A DNA stretch of 64,000 bases. It comes from Pelomonas sp. CA6. GTDB lineage: Bacteria > Pseudomonadota > Gammaproteobacteria > Burkholderiales > Burkholderiaceae_C. Every line of letters starts with the position of its first letter. The stretch's first letter is position 1. This document shows, piece after piece, positions 43,831 through 54,172 of the stretch. The stretch is from positions 1-64,000 of the forward strand of contig NZ_JAKZFD010000003.1 in NCBI RefSeq assembly GCF_022549225.1, in the 5' to 3' direction. The notes beneath the pieces are model-generated. The model saw nothing but the letters and a program-made list of their open reading frames with translations, was not told the origin of the DNA and did not search any database. A program made the position numbers and the translations under genes.

Positions 43831-46371
43831 TCACGGGGTCAGGTCTTGACAGGCGAGGGCCTCGGGGCCGCGCGCCGCGCCGGCGACGATGCGCACGCGC
43901 GCCAGGCTGAGGTCCAGGCCGGCGTCGGCCTGCAGCGCGAAGGGCATCTCCACGCGGCTGGCGTCCAGCCCGGCGGCGCCGAAGCAGGCCAGCGGCACGG
44001 CATAGCGCTGCACGCGGCCGGGCTCGGCGCGGCGCAGCAGCGCCTGCAGGTCCAGCGTGGCGCCGCAGCCCGCGCCGCAGCCCATGCTCAGGCGCACCGG
44101 ACCGGCGGGCGGCTGGTCCACGCGCAGGTCGAAGACCAGGGCCGCGTCGGGATAGACGCTCAGCGCGGCGCGCTGCGGCGCCCACAGCGCCAGCTGCGCC
44201 GGGCCCTGCCATTGCAGGCGCTTGGCGTCCTGCTGGGTGTGCAGCTGCACGGTGGACAGCAGCAGGTCGGGGCGCTCGGCGCCCTCGGGCAGGCGCCATT
44301 GGCGGTTCAGGTCGTCGCCGATGCGCTGCGCCGCCCAGCGTCCCGGGCCGCCGGAGACCTGCATCTCGTAGGGCGCCTGGGCATTGCGTTCGAACAGCAG
44401 CAGCTCGGTCTGCGCCGCGCAGCCGCCGCTGGGGCTGCGCTCGTCCAGCCGCGGCAGCCGCGCGGCCTGGCCGTAGCGCAGGCCGTGGCCCAGTGCGAAC
44501 AGCGGCGTGCCGCCTTCGCCGCGGTTCAGCGGTGTCTGACAGGCGCCGCGCGGCCAGGAGAAGGGCAGGCGGCCCGCGATGGGATGGGCGACGCGGCCCT
44601 GCGCGTCGCGCAGCAGCACGTCGGCGATGCCGCCGCCCTCGGTGCCCGGCAGCCAGGCGGCCACGAAGGCGTCCGAGCGGTTCAGCAGGTCGTTGACCCA
44701 CAGCGGCCGGCCGGCGATGAACACGGTGACGACGGGGCGGCCCTGGCCCGCGACGGCGTCCAGCACGGCCAGGTCTTCCGGATGGCGGCTGCTGTGGCGC
44801 AGCGTGCCGGACGGCGGGATGTCGCCGTTGCCTTCGGCATAGGGCGTTTCGCCGATCACGGCGATGACGGCGTCGTAGTCGGCCACGCGCACGTCGCGCC
44901 CGTCGGCGCTGTAGCGCACCCGCGCGTCGCCCAGCGCGGCGCGCAGTCCGGCCAGCGCGGTCTCGCCGGCGGGGAAGTCTTCGTTGCGGTTTTCCGTGCC
45001 CTGCCAGGTCAGTGTCCAGCCGCCGTTCTGGTTCTGCAGGCTGTCGGCGCTCTTGCCCACCACCAGCACGCGGGCGTCGCGGCGCAGCGGCAGCACCTGA
45101 CGCTCGTTCTTCAGCAGCACCAGCGATTCGCGCACCGCGCGGCGCGCCAGTTCGCGGGCCTGCAGGGCCTCGGCCCGGCCGGCGTGCACGTTCTGCTGCG
45201 GGGCGCGCTCGAACAGGCCGGCGCGCAGCTTGACGCGCAGGATGCGGCGTACCGCGTCGTCGATGCGCGCCATCGGGATCTCGCCGCGTTCGACCTCGGC
45301 GATGGTGTTGGCGATGAAGCGCTTCCAGTCCTCGGGCACCATGACCAGGTCGATGCCCGCGCGGATGGCCTGCGGACAGCTGGCGTCGCGGCAGCCGGGA
45401 ATCTGCGCAATGCCGTTCCAGTCGGAGACGACCAGGCCGTCGAAGCCCATCTGGCCCTTCAGCACCTCGCCCAGCAGGTAGGCGTTGCCGTGCATCTTGC
45501 CCTGGTCGAGCTGGCGGCCGCTGTCGTACCAGCTGTTGAACGAGGCCATCACCGTCTGCGCGCCGGCGCCCAGCGCGCCGACATAGCCGCGTCCGTGCAG
45601 GTCGCGCAGCGTGCGCTCGTCGACGCGGGTCTGGCCCTGGTCCTTGCCCTGGTGGGTGCCGCCGTCGCCGATGAAGTGCTTGGCGGTGGCGATCGCGCTG
45701 TCGTCGCTGCCCAGCCGGCCCTGCAGGCCGCGCACATAGGCCGTGCCCAGGCGCTCGACCCAGGCCGGGTCCTCGGAGAAGCTCTCGTAGCTGCGGCCCC
45801 AGCGGTCGTCGCGCGTGACGGCCAGCGTGGGCGCGAAGGTCCAGGCAATGCCGGTGGCGCGCAGCTGGCGCGCCACCGCGGCGCCGATTTCCTGCACCAG
45901 GGCCGGGTTGCGGCTCGCGCCCAGGCCGATGTTGTGCGGAAACAGCGTGGCGCCGCGCACGTTGTTGTGGCCGTGCACGGCGTCCGTGCCCCAGATCACC
46001 GGGATGGGCTCGGCCAGGTCGGTCTGCAGCGAGGCCTCGTGGTAGGCCTGCGCCAGGCGCAGCCAGTCCTGCACGCTGGCGTTCTTGTCGTTGCCGGGCC
46101 AGGAGCCGCCGCCGTTGAGCACCGAGCCGATGTAGTAGCGCCGCACCTCGTCGGGGCTGATGTGCTTGATCTCGGGCTGGGTCATCTGGCCCACCTTCTG
46201 GGCCAGGGTCATGCGCGCGAGGATGCGCTCGATGCGCGCCTCGATCGCGGCGTCGCGCGGCACGGCGCTGGCGACCGCGGGCCAGCGCGTGGCGGCGGCG
46301 GTCGGGCTGGCGCCTGCGAGCGCCGGCAGGGCCAGCAGGGCGGAGGCAAGCAGAAGGCGGGGGCGCATCAT
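43831..46371 (-). CDS. Glycoside hydrolase family 3, exported exo-glucanase/glucosidase
   Basis: The protein is 846 residues from the ATG at 46371; a TTG further upstream is open but less likely. A signal peptide (LLLASALLALPALAGAS) is followed by the GH3 barrel: KVGQMTQPE, WGTDAVHGHNN, AKHFIGDG and the nucleophile Asp in GLVVSDWNG (about residue 316), then the second domain with the acid/base region. A C-terminal ~170-residue beta-rich extension (with two Cys-Gly motifs, GCGAGCG) is typical of the ExoP-like group. It is the first gene of the leftward operon and diverges from the response regulator across a promoter that holds an RTTAA direct repeat. Confidence 0.92.
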   Translation of the reverse strand: MMRPRLLLASALLALPALAGASPTAAATRWPAVASAVPRDAAIEARIERILARMTLAQKVGQMTQPEIKHISPDEVRRYYIGSVLNGGGSWPGNDKNASVQDWLRLAQAYHEASLQTDLAEPIPVIWGTDAVHGHNNVRGATLFPHNIGLGASRNPALVQEIGAAVARQLRATGIAWTFAPTLAVTRDDRWGRSYESFSEDPAWVERLGTAYVRGLQGRLGSDDSAIATAKHFIGDGGTHQGKDQGQTRVDERTLRDLHGRGYVGALGAGAQTVMASFNSWYDSGRQLDQGKMHGNAYLLGEVLKGQMGFDGLVVSDWNGIAQIPGCRDASCPQAIRAGIDLVMVPEDWKRFIANTIAEVERGEIPMARIDDAVRRILRVKLRAGLFERAPQQNVHAGRAEALQARELARRAVRESLVLLKNERQVLPLRRDARVLVVGKSADSLQNQNGGWTLTWQGTENRNEDFPAGETALAGLRAALGDARVRYSADGRDVRVADYDAVIAVIGETPYAEGNGDIPPSGTLRHSSRHPEDLAVLDAVAGQGRPVVTVFIAGRPLWVNDLLNRSDAFVAAWLPGTEGGGIADVLLRDAQGRVAHPIAGRLPFSWPRGACQTPLNRGEGGTPLFALGHGLRYGQAARLPRLDERSPSGGCAAQTELLLFERNAQAPYEMQVSGGPGRWAAQRIGDDLNRQWRLPEGAERPDLLLSTVQLHTQQDAKRLQWQGPAQLALWAPQRAALSVYPDAALVFDLRVDQPPAGPVRLSMGCGAGCGATLDLQALLRRAEPGRVQRYAVPLACFGAAGLDASRVEMPFALQADAGLDLSLARVRIVAGAARGPEALACQDLTP

Positions 46372-46428
46372 GGCGTCTGTCGTCAACTCGGTACCGGGAC
46401 GACGGATTCTTAACGAAGCGCGATGTTT

Positions 46429-46450
46429 GTTAATATAACGTTAACCCTTG
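46429..46450. promoter_or_regulatory. RTTAA direct repeat, site 1 (GH3/regulator promoter)
   Basis: GTTAATATAAC and GTTAACCCTTG are joined directly, so two GTTAA words are exactly 11 bp apart. PhoB/OmpR-type regulators bind direct repeats with this spacing. The site lies 57 bp before GH3 and 52 bp before the response regulator gene, so it could control both. Confidence 0.5.
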
Positions 46451-46502
46451 ATCGAGGACCGATGGCGCTACAGTGCGGCCACATCCCTGGTCACCCCAAG
46501 AC

Positions 46503-47195
46503 ATGGCTTCATCGATGCATCTGCTGCTCGCCGAGGACGACGCCCTTCTCGCCGACGCGCTGTCCGCGCAGCTGCGGCGCGCCGGCTTCGAGGTCGAGCA
46601 TGCGCCCAATGGCGCGGTGGCGGAGTACCTGCTGGGCAAGCAGAAGTTCGATGTCGCCATCCTGGACCTGGGCCTGCCCCTGGTGGACGGGCTGACGGTG
46701 CTCAAGCGCGCGCGCGCGGCGCAGCGCCTGCTGCCGGTGCTGGTGCTGACCGCGCTGGACAGCCTGGACGACCGCGTGTCCGGGCTCAACGCCGGCGCCG
46801 ACGACTACCTGACCAAGCCCTTCGATTTCCCCGAGCTGGAGGCGCGGCTGCATGCGCTGATGCGCCGCGGCCGTCCGCCCAGCAGCGCCGCGACCATGGG
46901 CAGCCTGGTGTTCGACCGCGGCACGCGGCGCGCCGCCGTGCGCGGCGAGACGCTGGACCTGAGCCCGCGCGAATGGATGCTGCTGGACCTGCTGCTGACG
47001 CAGCGCGACCGCGTCGTGACCAAGGACCAGATCACCTCGGTCTGGGCCCAGGACGGCTCGGACACCAGCGGCAGCGGCTCCATCGAGGTCTACATCCACC
47101 GGCTGCGGCGCAAGCTGGAGCAGTCGGGGCTGGCGATACGCACGGTGCGCGGGCTGGGCTATCTGCTCGAAGACGAGCCCGGCGCGGCGGGATGA
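46503..47195 (+). CDS. OmpR-family response regulator
   Basis: The 230-residue protein has a receiver domain with acidic pocket LLAEDDALL, phospho-acceptor Asp55 (AILDLGLP), Thr83 and Lys105 (YLTKPFDF), and a C-terminal winged helix (LDLSPREWMLLDLLL and YIHRLRRKLE). It overlaps the sensor kinase start by ATGA. The pair lies between two sugar ABC transporters, as GltR/GtrS does in Pseudomonas, so a glucose-sensing role is plausible. A second start 12 bases downstream (MHLLLAEDD) is possible. Confidence 0.92.
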   Translation: MASSMHLLLAEDDALLADALSAQLRRAGFEVEHAPNGAVAEYLLGKQKFDVAILDLGLPLVDGLTVLKRARAAQRLLPVLVLTALDSLDDRVSGLNAGADDYLTKPFDFPELEARLHALMRRGRPPSSAATMGSLVFDRGTRRAAVRGETLDLSPREWMLLDLLLTQRDRVVTKDQITSVWAQDGSDTSGSGSIEVYIHRLRRKLEQSGLAIRTVRGLGYLLEDEPGAAG

Positions 47196-48658
47196 GCGCG
47201 GAGGGTCGCCGCCACTGGCTGGTGTCGGTGCCGGGCGCGCGCTCGCTGCGCCGCCAGCTGCTGGTGTGGCTGCTGCTGCCGCAGATCGTGCTGTGGGTGG
47301 CGGCGGCGATCTTCACCTACAACCTGGCCGCGAGCTATGCCAGCCGCGCGATCGACGCCAGCCTGTCGCAGGCCTCGCGGGCGCTGGCGCGCCAGGTCAA
47401 GCCGCTGGACAGCGGGCTGCTGATCGACTTCCCGCGCGCCGCGCAGGACATCCTGGAGGCCGACCCCAGCGACCGCGTGCTCTACATGGTCAGCACGCCG
47501 CCGGGGCAGTTCATCCTCGGCAACCGCCATTTGCCCGGCGTGCCGGCGGGAGTGCCGACGACCGAGGGCGAACCGTATTTCTACGATGGCGTGCTGCGCG
47601 AGGCCGATGGTGCCTCGCATGTTCGCGTGGCCGCGCTCTACCTGCGCTATGGCGAGGCCGATGGGCCGGCGCAGACCATGCTGGTGCAGGTGGCGCGCTC
47701 CAGCGCCAACCGCGAGGAGCTGGCGCGCGAGATCCTGCGCGACACGGTGCTGCCCCTGTCGGTATTGATCGTGCTGATGACCATGATCGTCTGGACCGGC
47801 ATACGCGCCGGGCTGGCGCCGCTGTCGGTGCTGCAGCGCCAGGTCGAGGGCCGGGCCGCGAACGACCTGGCGCCGATCAAGATCAGCGCCGCGCCGCCCG
47901 AGGTGCGCGCGCTGGCCGGCGCGATCAACACCCTGCTGGGCGAGGTGCAGCACAGCGTGGCGGTGCAGAAGCGCTTCATCAGCGACGCGGCCCACCAGCT
48001 GCGCACCCCGCTGGCCGGGCTGAAGAGCCAGACCGAGCTGGCGCTGCGCGACGCCAGCGACCCCGAGCTGCTGGCCCGGCTGCGCCGCGTGCACGAGAGT
48101 GCGGTGCGCAGTGCCCACCTGATCAACCAGCTGCTGCTGCTGGCGCGCGCCGAGCCGGAATCGGCCTCGCTGCAGGACCGCCGGCCGCTGGACCTGCGCC
48201 GCCTGGCGCGCGAGCTGTGCACGGAGATGGTGCCGCGCGCGCTGCAGGCGGGTGTGGATCTGGGCTTCGACGAGTCCGGCGACGAGGAGCCGCCGGTGAT
48301 GGTCAGTGGCATCGCGCTGCTGCTGCGCGAGGCGATCAGCAACCTGATCGACAACGCGATCCGCTACGCGGGCCGCGGCGCGACCGTCACGCTGCGCGTG
48401 CGCCAGCAGGGCGCGCAGGCATTGCTGGAGGTGGAGGACAACGGGCCCGGGCTGCCGCCGTCCGAGCTGGAGCGCGTGTTCGAGCGCTTCGTGCGCGCCA
48501 CCCACGACGGCAGCGGCTGCGGCCTGGGGCTGGCCATCGTGCGCGAGATCGTCGAGCGCCACGCCGGCCAGGTGCGCCTGGCGCCGCTGCGCCCGCACGG
48601 GCTGGTGGCGCGTGTCACCCTGCCTTGCGACGACGGCCGGACGCCGGCCCAGGGTTAG
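47192..48658 (+). CDS. Sensor histidine kinase
   Basis: The 488-residue kinase has one membrane helix at about residues 22-45, a periplasmic domain to ~183, a second helix at ~187-205, then a HAMP-like linker. The phosphorylated His268 lies in SDAAHQLRTPL, and the ATP-binding N, G1 and G2 boxes are DNAIRYA, VEDNGPGL and GCGLGLAIV. The TctE-like layout and position suggest it senses a sugar or sugar acid in the periplasm; the signal is not known from the sequence. Confidence 0.92.
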   Translation: MSAEGRRHWLVSVPGARSLRRQLLVWLLLPQIVLWVAAAIFTYNLAASYASRAIDASLSQASRALARQVKPLDSGLLIDFPRAAQDILEADPSDRVLYMVSTPPGQFILGNRHLPGVPAGVPTTEGEPYFYDGVLREADGASHVRVAALYLRYGEADGPAQTMLVQVARSSANREELAREILRDTVLPLSVLIVLMTMIVWTGIRAGLAPLSVLQRQVEGRAANDLAPIKISAAPPEVRALAGAINTLLGEVQHSVAVQKRFISDAAHQLRTPLAGLKSQTELALRDASDPELLARLRRVHESAVRSAHLINQLLLLARAEPESASLQDRRPLDLRRLARELCTEMVPRALQAGVDLGFDESGDEEPPVMVSGIALLLREAISNLIDNAIRYAGRGATVTLRVRQQGAQALLEVEDNGPGLPPSELERVFERFVRATHDGSGCGLGLAIVREIVERHAGQVRLAPLRPHGLVARVTLPCDDGRTPAQG

Positions 48659-48673
48659 CCCTTGCTTTAAGGC

Positions 48674-48695
48674 GTTAAAGTTTCATTAATAATCC
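48674..48695. promoter_or_regulatory. RTTAA direct repeat, site 2 (ABC operon promoter)
   Basis: GTTAAAGTTTC is followed directly by ATTAATAATCC, again placing the RTTAA words 11 bp apart. A short palindrome CTTTAA-GGCG-TTAAAG (48665-48680) overlaps its left half. The site lies about 54 bp before the binding protein gene. Confidence 0.5.
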
Positions 48696-48748
48696 GTCGC
48701 AGGCACCGGCTGCGAGGCCGGGGTCTCAGAGATCAGGAGACACCGCGA

Positions 48749-50032
48749 ATGAATTCCCCCTCCCCGAAGGCGGCGCGCCGCCGCCACCCGCAAGCGCGAC
48801 CCCTGCTGTTGGCCGCGGCCCTGGGCCTGGCGGCCCTGGGCGCCCGCGCCGGCGAGGTGGAGGTGCTGCACTGGTGGACCAGCGGCGGCGAGGCCCGCGC
48901 GGCGCAGGCGCTCAAGGCCACGCTGCAGGCCAAGGGCCACACCTGGAAGGACTTTGCCGTGGCCGGTGGCGGCGGTGATTCGGCGATGACGGTGCTGAAG
49001 TCGCGCGTGGTCTCGGGCAATGCGCCGTCGGCGGCGCAGATCAAGGGCCCGGCGCTGCAGGAGTGGGCGCGCGAGGGCGTGCTCAGCCCCATCGACGACG
49101 TCGCCCGCGCCGAGCGCTGGGACGAGCTGCTGCCCAAGGTGGTGGCCGACCAGATGAAGTACCGCGGCAGCTATATCGCGGTGCCGGTCAACGTTCACCG
49201 CGTCAACTGGCTCTGGGCCAATCCGGAGGTGTTCAAGAAGGCCGGCGCCAAGCCGCCGACCAACTGGGACGAGTTCTTCGCCGCCGCCGATGCGCTGAAG
49301 AAGGCCGGGGTGATCCCGCTCGCCCATGGCGGGCAGAACTGGCAAGACCTGACCCTGTTCGAGGCGGTCGCGCTGGGCCAGGGCGGCCCGGAGTTCTATG
49401 CCAAGGCGCTGGTCCAGCTCGACCCCGCGGCGATCGCGAGCCCGACCATGGAGAAGGTGCTCGCCACCTTCAAGCGCATCAAGCCCTACACCGACAAGAA
49501 CGCGCCCGGCCGCGACTGGAACCTGGCCACCGGCCTGGTGATCAAGGGCGAGGCCGGCATGCAGATCATGGGCGACTGGGCCAAGGGCGAGTTCCTGGCC
49601 GCGGGCAAGAAGCCCGGGCGCGACTTCGTCTGCCTGGCCGCGCCGGGCGCGGTCAAGACCTTCAGCTACAACATCGACTCGCTGGCGATGTTCGCGCTGA
49701 AGAAGGACGCCAACGTCAAGGCGCAGAAGGACCTGGCGGCCGCCGTGATGGGGGCGGAGTTCCAGGAGAGCTTCAACCTGGCCAAGGGGTCCATCCCGGT
49801 GCGCCAGGGCGTCAAGCTGGACCGCTTCGACGACTGCGCCAAGGCCTCGGCGGCGGACTTCGCCGCGACCGCCAAGGCCGGCACGTTGCTGCCGTCCATC
49901 GCCCATGGCATGGCCGTCTCGGCCGCCGCCGAAGGGGCGATCAAGGACGTGATCAGCAACTACTGGAACAGCGAGCGCATGACCCCGGCCGACGCGATCA
50001 AGCGCCTGCTGGCGGCGGCCAAGATGCGCTGA
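48749..50032 (+). CDS. Sugar ABC substrate-binding protein (rightward system)
   Basis: The 427-residue protein carries a signal peptide (about residues 12-32, LLLAAALGLAALGARAG) and the glucose/mannose-binding segments EVLHWWTSGGEARAA, PLAHGGQNWQDLT and MGDWAKGEFLAA. It is the first gene of a five-gene operon (binding protein, two permeases, ATPase, glucokinase). The neighbouring glucokinase makes glucose the most likely substrate. A paralogue is at 41063. Confidence 0.92.
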   Translation: MNSPSPKAARRRHPQARPLLLAAALGLAALGARAGEVEVLHWWTSGGEARAAQALKATLQAKGHTWKDFAVAGGGGDSAMTVLKSRVVSGNAPSAAQIKGPALQEWAREGVLSPIDDVARAERWDELLPKVVADQMKYRGSYIAVPVNVHRVNWLWANPEVFKKAGAKPPTNWDEFFAAADALKKAGVIPLAHGGQNWQDLTLFEAVALGQGGPEFYAKALVQLDPAAIASPTMEKVLATFKRIKPYTDKNAPGRDWNLATGLVIKGEAGMQIMGDWAKGEFLAAGKKPGRDFVCLAAPGAVKTFSYNIDSLAMFALKKDANVKAQKDLAAAVMGAEFQESFNLAKGSIPVRQGVKLDRFDDCAKASAADFAATAKAGTLLPSIAHGMAVSAAAEGAIKDVISNYWNSERMTPADAIKRLLAAAKMR

Positions 50033-50119
50033 GCGGCGCGGCGGCACGTCGCCCGCCACCGCGGCCCGCGCGGCCGCACCATGAGACCGACGCCGGTGGC
50101 AGGCCCCCGGCGCGGGAGG

Positions 50120-50172
50120 ACTTGCGCGGGTCGACCGGCCCGCGGAACTTGCGCGGGTCGCCGGACCCGCGG
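50120..50172. repeat. Tandem stem-loop repeat between binding protein and permease
   Basis: Two 26-bp copies (50120-50145 and 50147-50172), each beginning ACTTGCGCGGGTCG, stand in the 161-bp gap. The second is a perfect hairpin (GCGGGTC-GCCG-GACCCGC); the first is an imperfect one. In the mal operon, hairpins in the same position stabilise the mRNA for the abundant binding protein and lower permease expression, which is the likely role here. Confidence 0.6.
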
Positions 50173-50193
50173 GGGGAACGAGGTGCGCTCGAG

Positions 50194-51057
50194 ATGAAGT
50201 TTCAGACCTGGTTGCCGCGGCTGGTGGTGGCGCCGTCCTTCGTGCTGTCGCTGCTGTTCATATACGGCCTGATGGCGTGGAACGGCTACCTGAGCGTGTC
50301 CGCGTCGCGGCTGCTGCCCAACTACGAGTTCGTCGGGCTGGCGCAGTACGAGATCCTGTTCGAGAGCGAGCGCTGGTGGGTGGCGCTGCGCAACCTGGCC
50401 GTGTTCGGCGCGCTCTTCATCGGCGGCGCGATGGGGCTGGGGCTGCTGATGGCGGTGTTGCTGGACCAGAAGGTGCGCGCCGAGGGCGTGCTGCGCACCA
50501 TCTACCTCTACCCGATGGCGCTGTCCTTCATCGTCACCGGCACAGCCTGGAAGTGGATGCTCAACCCCGGCACCGGCGTGGAACAGCTGTTGCGCGACTG
50601 GGGATTCGCGGACGCGAGCTTCGACTGGCTGGTGGATCCGGACATGGCGCTGTACTGCATCGTCATCGCCGGCGTGTGGCAGAGCGCGGGCTTCGTCATG
50701 GCGCTCTTCCTGGCGGGGCTGCGCGGCATCGACGACAGCATCCTCAAGGCCGCGCAGGTCGACGGCGCCAGCCTGCCGCGCATCTACTGGCGCATCCTCA
50801 TTCCCAGCCTGCGCCCGGTGTTCTTCTCGACGCTGCTGGTGGTCAGCCATCTGGCGATCAAGAGCTTCGACCTGGTGATGGCGTTGACCGGCGGCGGCCC
50901 CGGCTATGCCACCGACCTGCCGGCCACCTACATGTATGCGATGGCCTTCAGCCGCGGCCAGATTGGGCTGGGCGCGGCCAGCAGCATGGTGATGCTGGCC
51001 ACCGTGGCGGCCATCGTCGTGCCCTATCTGTACAGCGAACTGAGGGTCAAGCGATGA
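50194..51057 (+). CDS. Sugar ABC permease, MalF type (rightward system)
   Basis: The 287-residue permease has six helices and the coupling-loop sequence AAQVDGASLPRIYWRILIPS. The ATG is chosen after the repeat region; it has a weak ribosome site (GAGG about 10 bases upstream). Its stop overlaps the start of the next permease (ATGA). Confidence 0.9.
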   Translation: MKFQTWLPRLVVAPSFVLSLLFIYGLMAWNGYLSVSASRLLPNYEFVGLAQYEILFESERWWVALRNLAVFGALFIGGAMGLGLLMAVLLDQKVRAEGVLRTIYLYPMALSFIVTGTAWKWMLNPGTGVEQLLRDWGFADASFDWLVDPDMALYCIVIAGVWQSAGFVMALFLAGLRGIDDSILKAAQVDGASLPRIYWRILIPSLRPVFFSTLLVVSHLAIKSFDLVMALTGGGPGYATDLPATYMYAMAFSRGQIGLGAASSMVMLATVAAIVVPYLYSELRVKR

Positions 51058-51898
51058 AGGCCTCGCGCATGCTGCTGCTGGCCGTGCTCGTGCTGCTGGC
51101 CCTCGTCTTCCTGGCGCCGCTGTACGTGATGCTGACCACCTCTTTCAAGGGCATGGACGAGCTGCGCGACAGCGGGCTGCTGTCGCTGCCGTCCCAGCCC
51201 GGCTGGGACGCCTGGGCCAAGGCCTGGTCCAGCGCCTGCACCGGCGCGGACTGCGCCGGGCTGCGGCCCTATTTCATGAACTCGGTGCTGATGGTGCTGC
51301 CCGCCGTGCTGCTGTCCACCGCGGTCGGCGCGCTCAATGGCTATGTGCTGTCCAAGTGGCGTTTCCGCGGCAGCGAACTGCTGTTCGCGCTGATGCTGTT
51401 CGGCGTCTTCATGCCCATGCAGGTGGTGCTGCTGCCGATGAGCCAGGTGCTGGGCTGGCTGGGCCTGGCCAGCTCGCTGTGGGGGCTGGTGCTGGTGCAT
51501 GTGCTCGCCGGCATCCCCAGCACCACGCTGTTCTTCCGCAACTACTACGCCGGGCTGCCCGATGAGTTGGTCCGCGCCGCGATGCTGGACGGCGCCGGCT
51601 TCTGGCAGATCTTCTGGCGCATCGTGCTGCCGCTGTCCGCGCCCATCCTGGTCGTGACGCTGATCTGGCAGTTCACCAACATCTGGAACGACTTCCTCTA
51701 CGGCGTGGTCTTCTCCGGCGCGGACAGCAAGCCCATCACCGTGGGGCTGAACAACCTCGCCAACACCTCCAGCACGGTCAAGGAATACAACGTGGACATG
51801 GCCGCGGCACTGATCGCCGCGCTGCCCACGCTGGTGGTCTACGTGCTGGCCGGCAAGTACTTCGTGCGCGGGCTCACCGCCGGCGCCGTGAAAGGCTG

Positions 51899-51899
<1 letters not shown>
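51054..51899 (+). CDS. Sugar ABC permease, MalG type (rightward system)
   Basis: The 281-residue permease has six helices with coupling loop AAMLDGAGFWQIFWRIVLPL and a start resembling its paralogue in the leftward arm (VFLAPLYVMLTTSFKGMDEL). It overlaps genes at both ends: ATGA upstream and TGATG downstream, showing tight coupling. Confidence 0.9.
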
Positions 51900-52902
<1,003 letters not shown>

Positions 52903-52903
<1 letters not shown>

Positions 52904-53871
52904 TGGACGCGCCGGATCCCGCTTTGCCGCGCCTGCTGGCCGACATCGGCGGCACCCACGCGCGGCTGGCGCTGCAGCGCCACGCGGACGCGCCGCTTGA
53001 AGCAGTGGCGAGCTATGAATGCGCGGACTTCGCGTCGCTGTCCGCGGCGCTGCAGCACCATCTGCGGTCCTGGTCCGGACCAGCGCCGCGGGCGATGGCG
53101 CTGGCCGTGGCCACGCCGGTGGACGGCGCCGACGCGGTGCGCATCCTCAACAACCATTGGAGCTTTTCGCGCGCCGCGCTGCAGGCTGAGTTTGCGCTGC
53201 AGCGCCTGGTGGTGCTGAACGATTTCGCTGCGCTCGCGCTGGCGCTGCCGGTGCTGAGCGAGACCGAGCTGGAGCCGGTCTGCGCCGGCCAGGCGCAGCC
53301 GGGCGCCCCGGCGCTGGTGATGGGGCCGGGGACCGGCCTGGGCGTGGCCGCGCTGCTCAGGCCGCCCGGCGGCCGTCCGCTGGTGGTCAGCGGCGAGGGC
53401 GGGCATGCCACGCTGGCCGCGAGCACCCCGCGGGAGGCCGCGGCGCTGGAGCGGCTGTGGCGGCGCTTCGGCCATGTGTCGGCCGAGCGGGTGCTGTCCG
53501 GCCCGGGGCTGGTCAACCTCTACGTCGCGCTGAGCGAGCTGGCCGGCGCGCCGGCCCAGGCCCTGCGGCCCGCGGACGTGGTGGCGCGCGCCCAGGCGGG
53601 CAGCGATGCCTGCTGCGCCGAGGCGGTCGCGCTCTTCGTCGACTTCCTCGGTTCGGTGGCGGGCAGCCTGTTGCTGAGCTTCGGCGCGCAGGGCGGGCTC
53701 TACCTGGCCGGCGGCGTGCTGCCGCGCCTTGGCGCCTTGTTCGACCACGAACGGTTCGCGACGCGGCTGCGCGCCAAGGGCCGCCTGCAGGGCTATCTCG
53801 CCGCGCTGCCGGCCTGGCTGATCCGCGCCTCGCAGCCCGGGCTGCTGGGCGCCGCCCAGTCCCTGCGCTGA
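52903..53871 (+). CDS. glk: Glucokinase
   Basis: Glk phosphorylates imported glucose with ATP. The 322-residue product is of the bacterial Glk family: phosphate-1 motif LLADIGGTHARLAL, VLNDFAALALALP with the catalytic Asp, GPGTGLGVA, a GEGGHATLA segment and LAGGVLPRL. It is translationally coupled to the ABC transporter, so uptake and first step of metabolism are made together. A 301-bp gap with two RTTAA repeats follows before the TonB receptor. Confidence 0.93.
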
Positions 53872-53926
53872 GCCGCCCCGCGTTGCGTCATTGCCGACAG
53901 CGGGGGTATTCCCGTAATGTTAATTA

Positions 53927-53948
53927 ATTAACAAAACATTAAAAATGC
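53927..53948. promoter_or_regulatory. RTTAA direct repeat, site 3 (TonB receptor promoter)
   Basis: ATTAACAAAAC is followed directly by ATTAAAAATGC, again at 11-bp spacing. The overlapping GTTAATTAATTAAC (53919-53932) is a perfect 14-bp palindrome. The region is strongly AT-rich against the GC-rich background, and probably includes promoter elements. Confidence 0.5.
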
Positions 53949-54043
53949 AAGCAAGGCGATGGGAGCCTCTTGTCCCGCCGCCGGCGCAACGACCCATCCA
54001 CGTGGGTCGGGCTTCTCTCCCGGCCGAATCCGCGGGCAGATCC

Positions 54044-54065
54044 ATTAACAGACAGTTAACGGATG
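54044..54065. promoter_or_regulatory. RTTAA direct repeat, site 4 (TonB receptor promoter)
   Basis: ATTAACAGACA is followed directly by GTTAACGGATG, a fourth RTTAA pair with 11-bp spacing, about 107 bp before the receptor gene and 95 bp after site 3. The segment CCATTAAC...GTTAACGG is also an imperfect inverted repeat. Confidence 0.5.
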
Positions 54066-54172
54066 CGCCGGCGCAGACGGCCCCCGAATCGCGTCCCTCC
54101 CCAGCCGGCGCGTGCGACCCGAGCCTCGACGAACGAGCTGATCCACAAGACCACAAGACAGGAGACCCTTGC

